From JBFHFS01 sp041583495 (GTDB lineage: Bacteria; Bacteroidota; Bacteroidia; Bacteroidales; Marinilabiliaceae), in the NCBI GenBank assembly GCA_041583495.1, contig JBFHFS010000006.1, positions 71,633-135,632 of the forward strand: a stretch of DNA of 64,000 nucleotides. The letters run 5' to 3'. The notes beneath the pieces are model-generated. The model searched no databases, was not told where the DNA came from, and saw only the letters and a list, made by a program, of their open reading frames with translations. The translations under genes and the position numbers were made by a program. Positions 36,557-45,151 of this stretch are shown one piece after another; position 1 is the first letter of the stretch, and each line of letters opens with the position of its first letter.

Positions 36557-37774
36557 TTATGATTTATAAACTACACCACTCTTTTCTATGCCCAGTTCGA
36601 GGCCTCTGAGTTCGGCCATTCCCCTCAATAAACCAATGGCCGAATAACCCGGATTGGTCTCTTTTTCCAGATCGTCCAGGATGGTGTGTCCATGGTCGGC
36701 CCGCATGGGGATGATCTCGTCCCGCCGGTTTTGTGCGTGGCGTTTCTTCGACTCTTTTAGGGCGTTGACCATTACGTTATACATGTCTACATCTCCACGC
36801 AGGTGGCTGGCTTCATGGAAGCTGTTGAAGCCATCGCGCTGGGTGCTTCGCAAATGCAGGAAGTTGATCCGGTGCCCCAGCCTTTGAACGATTCCCGGAA
36901 GGTCATTGTCGGGGCGCACGCCCAGAGATCCCGTGCAGATGCAAAGTCCATTGTAGGCTGAATCGATAATACTCACAATGTATTGAAGATCCGACTCGGT
37001 ACTAACTACCCGGGGTAAGCCAAACAAGGGGATCGGTGGATCGTCGGGATGGATGGCCAGATTGACTCCCGACTCGATGGCAACAGGAACAATCTGTTCG
37101 AGAAAGTACCGGAGGTTTTCCCGGTAACGATCTGAATCAATATGCTTGTATTGTTCCAGTTTTTGTCGGAAATCTTCGAGATTGTATCCCTCCTGTCCTC
37201 CGGGAAGCCCGGCAATGATGTTCTTCTGGAGGATGCTTTTTTCTGTTTCATTCATGGACATAAAACGTTTGTGTGCTTCCTCTTTAATCTCGGGGGTGTA
37301 TTCTGTCGGTGCCCCTTCCCGTTGAAGGATAAACAGGTCGAATGCGGCAAAATCAAGATAGTCGAAAGCCAGAGCCAGTGCGCCATCGTCGAGTTCCAGC
37401 GCCAGGTTGGTTCTGGTCCAGTCTACCACGGGCATCCAGTTGTAGGTGAGTACCGGGATGCCCATCTTTCCGACATTACGAATGCTTTGTTTGTATTTTT
37501 CTATCCAGGCGTCGCGGGAAGGTTTGCCCTGTTTGATGTCCTCGTGAACAGGGATGCTCTCTATCACCGACCAGGTAAGTCCCCGGGGCCGGGGAGGGGT
37601 GACACTATCGTTCCATTCTATGGTTCTTTTCCGTTTCTCCATGGCCTCAACCGTCCATACTTCCCCAATGGGAAAGTCGTGCAACGCGGTAACGATACCC
37701 GTTGCGCCTGCCTGTCGGATGTCTGTCAGTGAAACAGGATCATCCGGACCATACCATCTCCAAGTTTGTTCCAT
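36557..37774 (-). CDS. uxuA: mannonate dehydratase
   Basis: The 405-residue protein matches UxuA throughout: MEQTWRWYGPDDPVSL at the start, ALHDFPIGEVW, VLTYNWMPVVDWTRT, and the metal-site segments LAIHPDDPP, CTGSLGVRPDN and MRADHGHTI. UxuA removes water from D-mannonate to give 2-keto-3-deoxygluconate (KDG) in the cytoplasm, using Mn2+ or Fe2+. It begins 75 bases after the SDR stop and ends 10 bases before the PfkB kinase start. Size is near the E. coli enzyme. The call is firm. Confidence 0.97.
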   Translation of the reverse strand: MEQTWRWYGPDDPVSLTDIRQAGATGIVTALHDFPIGEVWTVEAMEKRKRTIEWNDSVTPPRPRGLTWSVIESIPVHEDIKQGKPSRDAWIEKYKQSIRNVGKMGIPVLTYNWMPVVDWTRTNLALELDDGALALAFDYLDFAAFDLFILQREGAPTEYTPEIKEEAHKRFMSMNETEKSILQKNIIAGLPGGQEGYNLEDFRQKLEQYKHIDSDRYRENLRYFLEQIVPVAIESGVNLAIHPDDPPIPLFGLPRVVSTESDLQYIVSIIDSAYNGLCICTGSLGVRPDNDLPGIVQRLGHRINFLHLRSTQRDGFNSFHEASHLRGDVDMYNVMVNALKESKKRHAQNRRDEIIPMRADHGHTILDDLEKETNPGYSAIGLLRGMAELRGLELGIEKSGVVYKS

Positions 37775-37849
37775 TTTTTACTCTTGTATTGTCAAGTATT
37801 TGTGGGTCAGGGTTTTAGTGTGATATCTGGTTTGGTTTTCTGTTCCGGG

Positions 37850-38692
37850 TTAAACACCGCTGAAGGCACTGAAGCCGCCATCCACCGGCACCACAATTCC
37901 CGTAACGAACTTCGACCAGTCGGACAAAAGGTACGAGAGGGTGCCGCTGAGTTCTTCGGGTGTTCCATAGCGCTCCATGGGCGTGTTGTTCATAATCTTT
38001 TGACCCCGGGGTGTGGATTCGCCCGTTTTTTCGTCTACCAGCAAAAAGCGATTTTGGTTGGTGAGTAAAAACCCCGGAGCTATTGCATTTACACGAACAC
38101 CCGTTTTGGCAAAATGAACGGCCAGCCACTGAGTGAAGTTATTGATGGCTGCCTTGGCAGCAGAGTAAGCGGGGATGCGGGTTAAAGGGCGATAACTGTT
38201 CATGGACGAAATATTGACGATGGCGCCCGAGCTATTTTTCACCATTTCGCTCCCAAAGACCAGACAGGGGAGGAGGGTTCCTTTAAAGTTTAGGTCGAAA
38301 ACCTTGTCAAATCCTTCTGTCTCCAGATCGAAAAAGGTTTTGGCCGATTGGTCCAGGTCGTCCGAGGTCATTTGCTCTACTTCGGTTGTAGCCTTGGGGG
38401 AATTGCCTCCCGCCCCATTGATGAGGTAATCGATGCTGCCCAATTCCTTCAGTACGGCATCGCGGGCTTTTTCCAGTGAGCTGCGGTCCAGTACATTGGC
38501 CATCAACCCAATCGACCGGCAACCGGTGGTGGCTTCAATATTTTGAGCGATGGCAGCCGCCGCCTCCTGGTTGAGATCTAAAATGGCTGTTTTTACACCC
38601 TGATGGGCCAGGTCAAGTGCCATAGCGGAGCAGATTACGCCTCCCCCTCCGGTAATGACGGCTACCTTATCTTTTAAATTTAATGGTTGCAT
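37850..38692 (-). CDS. SDR oxidoreductase, probable D-mannonate (fructuronate) reductase, UxuB/YjmF type
   Basis: The 280-residue short-chain dehydrogenase has a cofactor loop VITGGGGVICSAMA, an NAG-type strand motif INGAGG, and the catalytic Ser-Tyr-Lys set in NISSMNSY and PAYSAAKAA. The glycine loop GGGGVIC departs from the usual GxxxGIG but is the form I associate with Bacillus YjmF, the SDR-type D-mannonate oxidoreductase. It would reduce D-fructuronate to D-mannonate. Position supports this: on the transcript it lies between the KDPG aldolase (7 bases) and uxuA (75 bases), supplying the UxuA substrate. It is unrelated to the long-chain UxuB of E. coli. Confidence 0.85.
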   Translation of the reverse strand: MQPLNLKDKVAVITGGGGVICSAMALDLAHQGVKTAILDLNQEAAAAIAQNIEATTGCRSIGLMANVLDRSSLEKARDAVLKELGSIDYLINGAGGNSPKATTEVEQMTSDDLDQSAKTFFDLETEGFDKVFDLNFKGTLLPCLVFGSEMVKNSSGAIVNISSMNSYRPLTRIPAYSAAKAAINNFTQWLAVHFAKTGVRVNAIAPGFLLTNQNRFLLVDEKTGESTPRGQKIMNNTPMERYGTPEELSGTLSYLLSDWSKFVTGIVVPVDGGFSAFSGV

Positions 38693-38699
38693 AATGGAG

Positions 38700-39371
38700 T
38701 TACTTTTTTAATGATTGAATCGTTTGCATTAAGGTCTTTACTTTTAACGTCAGGTCGGCAAAGTTCCCTTCTTTGATGAGTTCTTTGGTGAATAATTTGC
38801 TTCCCATACCCACGCAGGTAACCCCCGCCTCGAACCATTGGGTCAGGTTTTCGCGTGAGGTATCGACCCCACCGGTAGGCATGATGTTGGTCCAGGGGCA
38901 GGGAGCTTTCACGCTTTTCACAAAAGAGGGACCGCCCACTTCCGAGGCGGGGAAAATTTTTACGAGCTCGGCGCCCAGCTCCTCAGCCCGGCCAATTTCC
39001 GAAAGGGTTCCGCATCCGGGGGCCCACATGATTTTACGGCGGTTACAGATGCGTGCCATGTCCTCGTTGAGTAAGGGGGAGACAATGAAATTGGCCCCTG
39101 CCTGGATGTAAAGGGCAGCCGTGGCCCCATCCACCACTGATCCGGCCCCCAGAATCATTCCCGGGAGTTCAGAAAGGGCATATTTATTGAGCTCGCTGAA
39201 GAGCTCATGGGCAAAGTCGCCCCGGTTAACCCATTCAAAAACGCGGATGCCGCCCTCGTAACAGGCTTTTAAAACCTGTTTAGAGGTTTCCAGGTGGGCG
39301 TTATAAAATACCGGCACGACGCCGGTCTCTTTCATTGTTTGAAAAACTTCTATTCTTGTGAATTTAGCCAT
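38700..39371 (-). CDS. eda: 2-dehydro-3-deoxy-phosphogluconate aldolase (KDPG/KHG aldolase)
   Basis: Starting at the ATG at 39371 (MAKFTRIEVFQ) gives 223 residues, typical for the family; the frame extends to 39404 but would add ten atypical residues and shorten the gap to kdgK. Class I aldolase marks are GVVPVFYN, GGIRVFEWVNRG with the active-site Glu region, PGCGTLSEI and the Schiff-base Lys in LVKIFPASEVGG, followed by MPTGGV for phosphate binding. It splits KDPG to pyruvate and glyceraldehyde-3-phosphate. It follows kdgK directly, so the two last steps of uronate breakdown are adjacent. Confidence 0.95.
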   Translation of the reverse strand: MAKFTRIEVFQTMKETGVVPVFYNAHLETSKQVLKACYEGGIRVFEWVNRGDFAHELFSELNKYALSELPGMILGAGSVVDGATAALYIQAGANFIVSPLLNEDMARICNRRKIMWAPGCGTLSEIGRAEELGAELVKIFPASEVGGPSFVKSVKAPCPWTNIMPTGGVDTSRENLTQWFEAGVTCVGMGSKLFTKELIKEGNFADLTLKVKTLMQTIQSLKK

Positions 39372-39418
39372 GATGGTTGCTGTTGTGTTTTCTTTATAGA
39401 TCAAGGTTTGTGACCAGC

Positions 39419-40453
39419 TTATCGGGATACTCTTCCCGAAGCATCGCCGCTCATGAGTTTCTCAACCTCCTCAACGGTTACTTCGTTAAAATCGCCCGGA
39501 ATGGTGTGCTTCAGACAAGAGGCCGCCGTGGCAAAGTGGAGTGCTTTTTCGTCGTCCTGGTAGGTGAGCAAACCATAAATTAAGCCGCCCATGAATGAGT
39601 CGCCACCGCCTACCCGGTCAATGATGTGTGTGATTTGATAGGTGGGGGCGGAGATCAGCTTTTGGCCATCGAAGAGAACTCCCGACCAGGTGTTGTGGTT
39701 GGCGCTGATGGAACCTCGCAAAGTGGTAATCACCTTTTTAACCCTGGGGTATTGTTGCATGATCTTTTGAGAGACACTGCGGTAGGCCTCGCCTTCTACC
39801 TGTCCGCCCTCCACATTTACGCCTTCGGGTTTGATGCCCAATACCATCTCGGCGTCTTCTTCGTTGCCCAACACCACATCGCAGCCAGCTACTAGTTGGG
39901 GCATCACTTCCCGGGCTTTCTTCCCGTATTTCCAAAGGTTTTTGCGGTAGTTGAGGTCGCACGATACGGTTATTCCTTTTTTGTTGGCGGCCTCGATGGC
40001 TTCAAGACAAACCTCAGCAGCCGATTGTGATACGGCAGGGGTAATTCCCGTCCAGTGAAACCAGTCAGCCCCTTCAAAGATGGCGTCCCAGTCGAATTGA
40101 CCTCTCTCTACTTCCGAAAAGGATGAGTGGGAGCGGTCGTAAACCACCTTACTGGGACGGGCTACCGCCCCTGTTTCCAGGAAGTAGATGCCCAGTCGCT
40201 CGCCTCCGTAAAGGATATGGCGGGTGTCGATGCGATGCTTTTGAAGTTCCATCTCGCAGGCCCGGCCAATATCGTTTTGTGGAAGCCGGCTTATAAAGGC
40301 CGCATTCAGCCCATAGTTGGCCAGAGAGGCCGCTACGTTGGCTTCACCACCTCCAAAGTTTATCTCAAAAGCGTTGGCTTGCATAAATCGTTGATAGCCT
40401 GGAGTGGAAAGCCTTAACATGATTTCCCCAAAGGTAACAATACGTTTGCTCAT
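39419..40453 (-). CDS. kdgK: 2-dehydro-3-deoxygluconokinase (KDG kinase)
   Basis: The 344-residue PfkB kinase has FGEIMLRLSTPG, FEINFGGGEANVAASLANYG, GERLGIYFLETGA (typical of KDG kinases), SCDLNYRKNLW and the ATP/catalytic motif DRVGGGDSFMGG. It phosphorylates 2-keto-3-deoxygluconate to KDPG. It sits 55 bases after uxaC and just before the aldolase gene. All key motifs are present and the length is normal, so this is the KDG kinase of the operon, leaving the second PfkB protein at 35467 for another substrate. Confidence 0.93.
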   Translation of the reverse strand: MSKRIVTFGEIMLRLSTPGYQRFMQANAFEINFGGGEANVAASLANYGLNAAFISRLPQNDIGRACEMELQKHRIDTRHILYGGERLGIYFLETGAVARPSKVVYDRSHSSFSEVERGQFDWDAIFEGADWFHWTGITPAVSQSAAEVCLEAIEAANKKGITVSCDLNYRKNLWKYGKKAREVMPQLVAGCDVVLGNEEDAEMVLGIKPEGVNVEGGQVEGEAYRSVSQKIMQQYPRVKKVITTLRGSISANHNTWSGVLFDGQKLISAPTYQITHIIDRVGGGDSFMGGLIYGLLTYQDDEKALHFATAASCLKHTIPGDFNEVTVEEVEKLMSGDASGRVSR

Positions 40454-40507
40454 GGATGTAGTAAGTTTAATCAGGTATTTTTAGAATCTCTTTTATATTT
40501 GGAGTGC

Positions 40508-41902
40508 TTAAAACTTGAAGTAATCTTTGGCGTTTTGGTAACAGATACCTTCAATAACGGACTTTAACAGCTCCCGGTCGTTGGGGATGTGCCCCTTGTC
40601 TACTTCATTTCCCAGGTAATTGCACAGGATGCGTCTGAAATACTCATGCCGTGGGAACGAGAGAAAACTTCTGGAGTCTGTTACCATTCCCACAAAGCGA
40701 CTCAACAAACCGAGGGCCGAAAGATCTTTGAGTTGCTCTTCCATGCCGGTTTTCTGATCTAAAAACCACCAGGCGGCTCCGAATTGGATTTTTCCCTTTA
40801 TGGAGCCGTCCTGAAAGTTGCCGATCATGGTTCCCAACATCGCGTTGTCGGCGGGGTTCAAGTTGTAGAGGATGGTCTTTGTCAGTTGATCGGTTTGGTC
40901 AAGGCTATTGAGAAAACCGGCTATCTTGTAACTGTCCTGTGGATTGCCAATGGAGTCATAGCCCGTGTCGGGCCCTAAAAGGTTAAACATGCGGGTGTTG
41001 TTGTTGCGCATGGCGCCCATGTGAAACTGCTGTACCCAGCCCCGCTTATGATTCATTCGGCAGAGCTCCCGCATGAGAAGGAAACGAAAATTCTCGGTTT
41101 CGCCGGCATCGGGAAGGAGCCCATTTAATACTTTTTGGAAGGTTTGTTCCGGGTCGGCCCCTGCATCATTCGAATAATACATTCTTTCAAGGCCGTGATC
41201 AGATGCCCGACAACCCATCTCGTGAAAGTAGGCATGACGACTGTCGATGACAGCCACAAGATCTGCAAAGGTTTGGATTGACTTTCCTGAGACTTGTTCC
41301 AGTTTTCTTAAATAGGCCACGAAGACCTCCGGCTGGTCTATCTTTAATAGGTTGTCGGGGCGGAAGGTAGGAACCACCTTCACGCTAAAGTCACGTAGTG
41401 AAGCATGATGCTCCAGCGAATCGGCCGGGTCATCTGTTGTGCCCACCAACTCAACGTTCATTTTGTTGAGCAGATTTTTTACCGATAAATCTTTGTTCTG
41501 CAACATGGCCGATGCCGTGTGATATATCTTATCCGCTGTTTTGGGATTGAGCTGTTCGTAGATGTTAAAATGTCGGGCCAGCTCCAGGTGTGTCCAGTGA
41601 TACAAAGGATTTCCAATGGTGTAAGGAACGGTCGCGGCCCATTGGATGAACTTGTCGTAAAAGGAAGCGCTCCCGGTGATGTAATTTTCGTTGATGCCAT
41701 TGGTGCGCATGGCCCTCCATTTATAATGATCGCCTTCCAGCCAAACCTGTCCCAGGTTGTCGAACTGATGATCGGTGGCAATTAGCTCGGGGGATAGGTG
41801 GCAGTGAAAGTCAATGATGGGAAGACTTTTGGCATAATCGTGAAATAAGTCACGGGCCGTTTTGGCTTCCAGAACGAAATCGGGGTGGATGAATTTTTTC
41901 AT
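40508..41902 (-). CDS. uxaC: uronate (glucuronate/galacturonate) isomerase
   Basis: The 464-residue protein is UxaC: the metal-binding IIDFHCHLSPE (H33, H35) of the amidohydrolase fold is present, along with WRAMRTNGINENYITG, TDDPADSLEHHASL and FVGMVTDSRSFLSFPRHEYFRR near the end. It converts D-glucuronate to D-fructuronate and D-galacturonate to D-tagaturonate. No tagaturonate reductase or altronate dehydratase is in the window, so the operon is set up for the glucuronate branch. It is the first gene of the minus-strand operon, and a 12-base palindrome lies 15 bases upstream of its start. Confidence 0.97.
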   Translation of the reverse strand: MKKFIHPDFVLEAKTARDLFHDYAKSLPIIDFHCHLSPELIATDHQFDNLGQVWLEGDHYKWRAMRTNGINENYITGSASFYDKFIQWAATVPYTIGNPLYHWTHLELARHFNIYEQLNPKTADKIYHTASAMLQNKDLSVKNLLNKMNVELVGTTDDPADSLEHHASLRDFSVKVVPTFRPDNLLKIDQPEVFVAYLRKLEQVSGKSIQTFADLVAVIDSRHAYFHEMGCRASDHGLERMYYSNDAGADPEQTFQKVLNGLLPDAGETENFRFLLMRELCRMNHKRGWVQQFHMGAMRNNNTRMFNLLGPDTGYDSIGNPQDSYKIAGFLNSLDQTDQLTKTILYNLNPADNAMLGTMIGNFQDGSIKGKIQFGAAWWFLDQKTGMEEQLKDLSALGLLSRFVGMVTDSRSFLSFPRHEYFRRILCNYLGNEVDKGHIPNDRELLKSVIEGICYQNAKDYFKF

Positions 41903-41916
41903 GAATGTTGGGTGTT

Positions 41917-41928
41917 TCCGTTAACGGA
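41917..41928. promoter_or_regulatory. palindrome TCCGTTAACGGA upstream of uxaC
   Basis: TCCGTTAACGGA is a perfect 12-base palindrome and extends imperfectly outward to 18 bases. It lies 15 to 26 bases upstream of the uxaC start codon. It is the right size for a dimeric repressor operator at the head of the 12-gene operon and would block transcription or the leader region. It differs from the CAAACGTTTG site near the divergent lacI, so it may serve the TVDR-type LacI at 28451. Confidence 0.45.
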
Positions 41929-42195
41929 CACGAAGGTAAATTTTTATTCTGTAGACACCAAACGAATAGAAGTGTTTTTCAGCTATTTATTCCGGAAAAA
42001 AATTGAATTGTTTCCGTGGAATCCAAATGAAAATTCTGACATGTATTGAAAGACAGATGATTGGGAGGGGTTGACGTGTTTTTGTCAGGCTGGGTTGTTG
42101 ACTTTTGGTGTTGGGGTTTCCTGTTGTTTTAAGGTCGAAATCTACAGCTTATGCTTGCATGATTTTTGGGATATAAAATAAAAGAGAAGAAAAAA

Positions 42196-42227
42196 TTGTG
42201 TTATTTGTGCAAACGTTTGTATTTTTG
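42196..42227 (+). promoter_or_regulatory. Bacteroidota-type promoter of lacI (-33 TTG, -7 TATTTTTG)
   Basis: TTG at 42196-42198 and TATTTTTG at 42220-42227 fit the Bacteroidota sigma consensus TTG ... TAnnTTTG with a 21-base spacer. The lacI start codon at 42246 is 18 bases past the -7 box, leaving room for only a very short leader. A palindrome sits inside the spacer. Confidence 0.65.
42210..42219. promoter_or_regulatory. LacI-type operator CAAACGTTTG in the lacI promoter spacer
   Basis: CAAACGTTTG is a perfect palindrome with the central CG step typical of LacI/GalR operators. It abuts the -7 box of the lacI promoter, so a bound repressor would block sigma binding. Autorepression by the LacI protein at 42246 is the simplest reading, with possible action on the divergent uxaC operon 300 bases away. 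Confidence 0.6.
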
Positions 42228-42245
42228 CTGTTGTAATTACTTTTT

Positions 42246-43277
42246 ATGGCAAAACAACAAATCACTATATCCGATATCGCGCAGGCGTTGGGGGTTACTC
42301 CCTCTACCGTCTCCAGAGCGCTGGCAGGGAATCTGCGGGTGAGTGCAGCCACCCGCCAACGGGTTGCCGATATGGCGGCTAAGATGGGGTATCAGCCCAA
42401 TGTGCTAGCTTCTTCGTTGCGGCGGGGGACAAGTGATACGGTTGGTATGGTTCTGCCCAGGGTGAATCGCCATTTTTTTAGCCATGTGATTAGCGGCGTG
42501 GAAGCGCTTCTTAATCCGGGAGGTTTCAACTTGTTGATTTGTCAGACACACGAGCAATTGGCCCAGGAAAAGAAAGCCTTAAGAACCTTTCTGAACAACC
42601 GGGTGGGCGCAGTAATTGTCTCTCATTCCATAGAAACCAGCAGTTTTGAGCACTTAATGGAGGTGGTGGAGGAGGGCACACCTCTGGTGCAGTTCGACCG
42701 TACCTCCAGGGTCGTTCCGGGTGTACGTATTGTAAATGATAATTTTTTGGGGGGTCTTAGTGCCACCCGGCATCTGATAAAACAAGGCTGCCGAAGAATT
42801 GTCCATATGGCCGGAGCCCTCCATGTGACTGTCTATAAAGAGCGCCTGGAGGGTTATCGATATGCCCTTGAGGAGGCGGGGATACCCTACGATCCTTCGT
42901 TGGTGGTGGAGAATTGTATTACTCAGGAGGCCGGCTTCGAGGGGGTTGATCGTTTGTTTTCCACGCATCCGTTGGATGGCATTTTTGCCGCCAGTGATTA
43001 TTCTGCCCTGGGCGCCCTGAGCTGGCTGAAAAGCCGGAAGGTGAAGATCCCGGATGAGGTGCGTGTGGTGGGTTTTGCCAATGAGCCATTTGCCGAATTA
43101 ATTGAGCCTGCTCTTTCCTCGGTGGAGCAAAATGCCTTTGAAATGGGTAATCAGATCGCACGGGTGGTGATGAGTTATCTGAGAAACCAGGAGGTGCCCG
43201 ATGAGGAAATTCAAGTGCCAGTTCGATTGATGGTGCGGGGTTCTTCTGAAAATATTACTCTAATGAGTCAGCCTTAG
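42246..43277 (+). CDS. LacI-family transcriptional regulator at the head of the unsaturated-uronate genes
   Basis: The 343-residue protein has the canonical LacI helix-turn-helix (TISDIAQALGVTPSTVSRAL), hinge (YQPNVLASSLRRG) and ligand domain (DTVGMVLPRVNRHFFSHVI, GIFAASDYSALGAL, VVGFANEPFAELIEPALSSV). The normal TVSR recognition helix fits a classical CG-centred palindrome such as CAAACGTTTG at 42210 in its own promoter. It lies divergently from uxaC and 44 bases upstream of kduI, so it probably controls both transcripts. Likely inducers are KDG or a related keto-acid; this is not shown by the sequence. Confidence 0.93.
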   Translation: MAKQQITISDIAQALGVTPSTVSRALAGNLRVSAATRQRVADMAAKMGYQPNVLASSLRRGTSDTVGMVLPRVNRHFFSHVISGVEALLNPGGFNLLICQTHEQLAQEKKALRTFLNNRVGAVIVSHSIETSSFEHLMEVVEEGTPLVQFDRTSRVVPGVRIVNDNFLGGLSATRHLIKQGCRRIVHMAGALHVTVYKERLEGYRYALEEAGIPYDPSLVVENCITQEAGFEGVDRLFSTHPLDGIFAASDYSALGALSWLKSRKVKIPDEVRVVGFANEPFAELIEPALSSVEQNAFEMGNQIARVVMSYLRNQEVPDEEIQVPVRLMVRGSSENITLMSQP

Positions 43278-43321
43278 AAACCATCTTTTATTAGAATGTT
43301 TAATCTTTAAAATCTTATATT

Positions 43322-44158
43322 ATGAATTGGGAATTGAGATATGCGGCCAATCCTGTCGATGCAAAAGGGTATGATACCGAACGTCTTCGGAAGGACTTTC
43401 TGATAGAAAAGGTTATGGAGCCGGGAAAAATAAATGTGGTGTATTCCCTTTATGACCGGTTTGTTGTGGGAGGGGCTGTTCCTGTGGAATCGCCCTTAAA
43501 GCTTGAGCCTTTCGATGAGCTAAAGGCCGACTATTTTCTGCAGCGACGTGAATTAGGGATTATTAACGTTGGTGGAGAGGCATTGATTACCATCGATGGT
43601 CAGAAGTTTTCCCTGGGCTTCAAGGAGGCATTGTATGTTGGAAGTGGAAATAAAGAGGTCGTTTTTGCTTCAGTAGATAAGGCTAAACCCGCTCATCTCT
43701 ACCTGAACTCTGCCCCCGCCCATATGTCCTTTCCTACTAAGAAGATTACGCTGGCCGACGCCGAGGTGGCAGAAATGGGTTCGCTCGAATCTTCCAACCA
43801 CAGAGTTATCAATAAGTTGATCGTCAACAGCGTGGTGAAGACCTGCCAGTTGCAAATGGGAATGACTGCTTTGCAGCCCGGAAGTGTTTGGAATACCATG
43901 CCTGCTCATACGCATACCCGCCGGATGGAAGCTTACTTCTATTTTGAAGTTCCACAGGATCAGGCCATTTGTCACTTCATGGGGCAGCCTCAGGAAACCC
44001 GCCATATTTGGATGAAGAATGAGCAGGCGGTGCTTTCCCCCTCGTGGAGTATCCATAGTGCTGCAGGAACCTCTAATTACATCTTTATCTGGGGTATGGC
44101 AGGCGAAAATCTCGACTATGGAGATATGGATAAGGCTAATCCCAATGAACTGAAATAG
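43322..44158 (+). CDS. kduI: 5-dehydro-4-deoxy-D-glucuronate isomerase
   Basis: The 278-residue cupin-type protein matches KduI over its full length: MNWELRYAANPVDAKGYDT, VNVGGEALITIDGQKFSL, and the zinc-site stretch MPAHTHTRRMEAYFYF with two His and a Glu, followed by QPQETRHIW. KduI turns 5-keto-4-deoxyuronate, the spontaneous product of unsaturated uronate release, into 2,5-diketo-3-deoxygluconate. It lies between lacI and the KduD-like gene with gaps of 44 and 23 bases. Its presence implies that a lyase or an unsaturated uronyl hydrolase feeds this pathway, matching the GH105 fusion downstream. Confidence 0.96.
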   Translation: MNWELRYAANPVDAKGYDTERLRKDFLIEKVMEPGKINVVYSLYDRFVVGGAVPVESPLKLEPFDELKADYFLQRRELGIINVGGEALITIDGQKFSLGFKEALYVGSGNKEVVFASVDKAKPAHLYLNSAPAHMSFPTKKITLADAEVAEMGSLESSNHRVINKLIVNSVVKTCQLQMGMTALQPGSVWNTMPAHTHTRRMEAYFYFEVPQDQAICHFMGQPQETRHIWMKNEQAVLSPSWSIHSAAGTSNYIFIWGMAGENLDYGDMDKANPNELK

Positions 44159-44181
44159 TTAAACAATAAAAAATTTTAGAC

Positions 44182-44988
44182 ATGAGTAAAATGAACGAAT
44201 TGTTCGATCTTAGTGGTAAAGTAGCCTTAGTTACAGGAGGTACCCATGGCATTGGTATGGCCATCGCAAAGGTGTTGGGAAGTGCAGGCGCGAAAATAGT
44301 GGTAAACGATCTTTCCCAAGAGAAGCTGGACGCCTGTAAGAAGGAGTATGCCTCTGCGGGGATAGACGCCTTTACCCTGGTATTTAATGTAACCAATGAG
44401 GAAGATGTCGATAAAGGGATTTCCCTGATCGAGGAGAAGGTCGGTCCCATTGATATTCTGGTTAACAACGCCGGTATCATCAAGAGGATTCCCATACTGG
44501 ATATGCCTGTGGCTGATTTTAAACAGGTGATTGACGTGGATCTGGTGGCTCCTCTAATCGTCGCTAAGCGGGTTGCCCCTGGTATGATAAAGAGAAGAAG
44601 CGGGAAAATTATCAATATGTGTTCCATGATGAGTGTGTATGGTCGGAACTCTGTGTCGGCCTATGCTTCGGCCAAGGGAGGACTCAAGCTGCTTACGGCT
44701 AACATGACCTGCGAATGGGCCAAATACAATGTTCAGATTAACGGCATTGGGCCGGGGTATATTGCGACCTCACAAACCGCCCCTATCCGTGAAAACGGAC
44801 ACCCTTTCAACGATTTGGTGATGACCCGTACACCCGCCGGACGCTGGGGTGAACCCGAAGATGTTGGTAATGCAGCTCTTTTCCTGGCCAGTAAAGCCAG
44901 TGATTTTGTCAATGGTCACGTGTTGTACGTGGATGGAGGTATTCTGGCAAACTTTGGATATGTAAAAGGAGAAAATGATTTGGACTAA
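44182..44988 (+). CDS. kduD: SDR oxidoreductase, KduD-like 2-dehydro-3-deoxygluconate 5-dehydrogenase
   Basis: The 268-residue short-chain dehydrogenase has VALVTGGTHGIGMAIAKVL, LVNNAGIIKR, the Ser of NMCSMMSVYG and the Tyr-Lys pair in SAYASAKGG, and a C-terminal NGHVLYVDGG. It resembles KduD and gluconate 5-dehydrogenases, which are hard to separate by eye. Following kduI by 23 bases, the KduD reaction (2,5-diketo-3-deoxygluconate to KDG) is the best assignment. It is slightly longer than the usual 250 residues. KDG then joins the KdgK/Eda steps encoded on the other strand. Confidence 0.87.
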   Translation: MSKMNELFDLSGKVALVTGGTHGIGMAIAKVLGSAGAKIVVNDLSQEKLDACKKEYASAGIDAFTLVFNVTNEEDVDKGISLIEEKVGPIDILVNNAGIIKRIPILDMPVADFKQVIDVDLVAPLIVAKRVAPGMIKRRSGKIINMCSMMSVYGRNSVSAYASAKGGLKLLTANMTCEWAKYNVQINGIGPGYIATSQTAPIRENGHPFNDLVMTRTPAGRWGEPEDVGNAALFLASKASDFVNGHVLYVDGGILANFGYVKGENDLD

Positions 44989-45151
44989 TCGGTAGTCATA
45001 AAGCTTCGGATATTTTTGTTCGAACCAGCTAAATCCCAAAGGCCTTAGATTTCTTGCTTTTGTTGTGTTTTGATCTATAATCGACTCGAACCTTAAAGGG
45101 TCAGAGCGCTATGTTTTGCTTATTGTTTATTAATTTTTTGAACCCAAAATT

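Noticed and set aside
37262..37272. AAAACGTTTGT resembling the LacI operator
   Set aside because: It lies inside the uxuA coding sequence and is only half of a palindrome.
37142..37732. A 196-codon plus-strand frame over uxuA
   Set aside because: Antisense shadow; uxuA motifs on the other strand are unambiguous.
45010..45075. TTCGAACC-like string that could be a tRNA T-arm
   Set aside because: No matching acceptor, D-arm or anticodon stem could be built around it.
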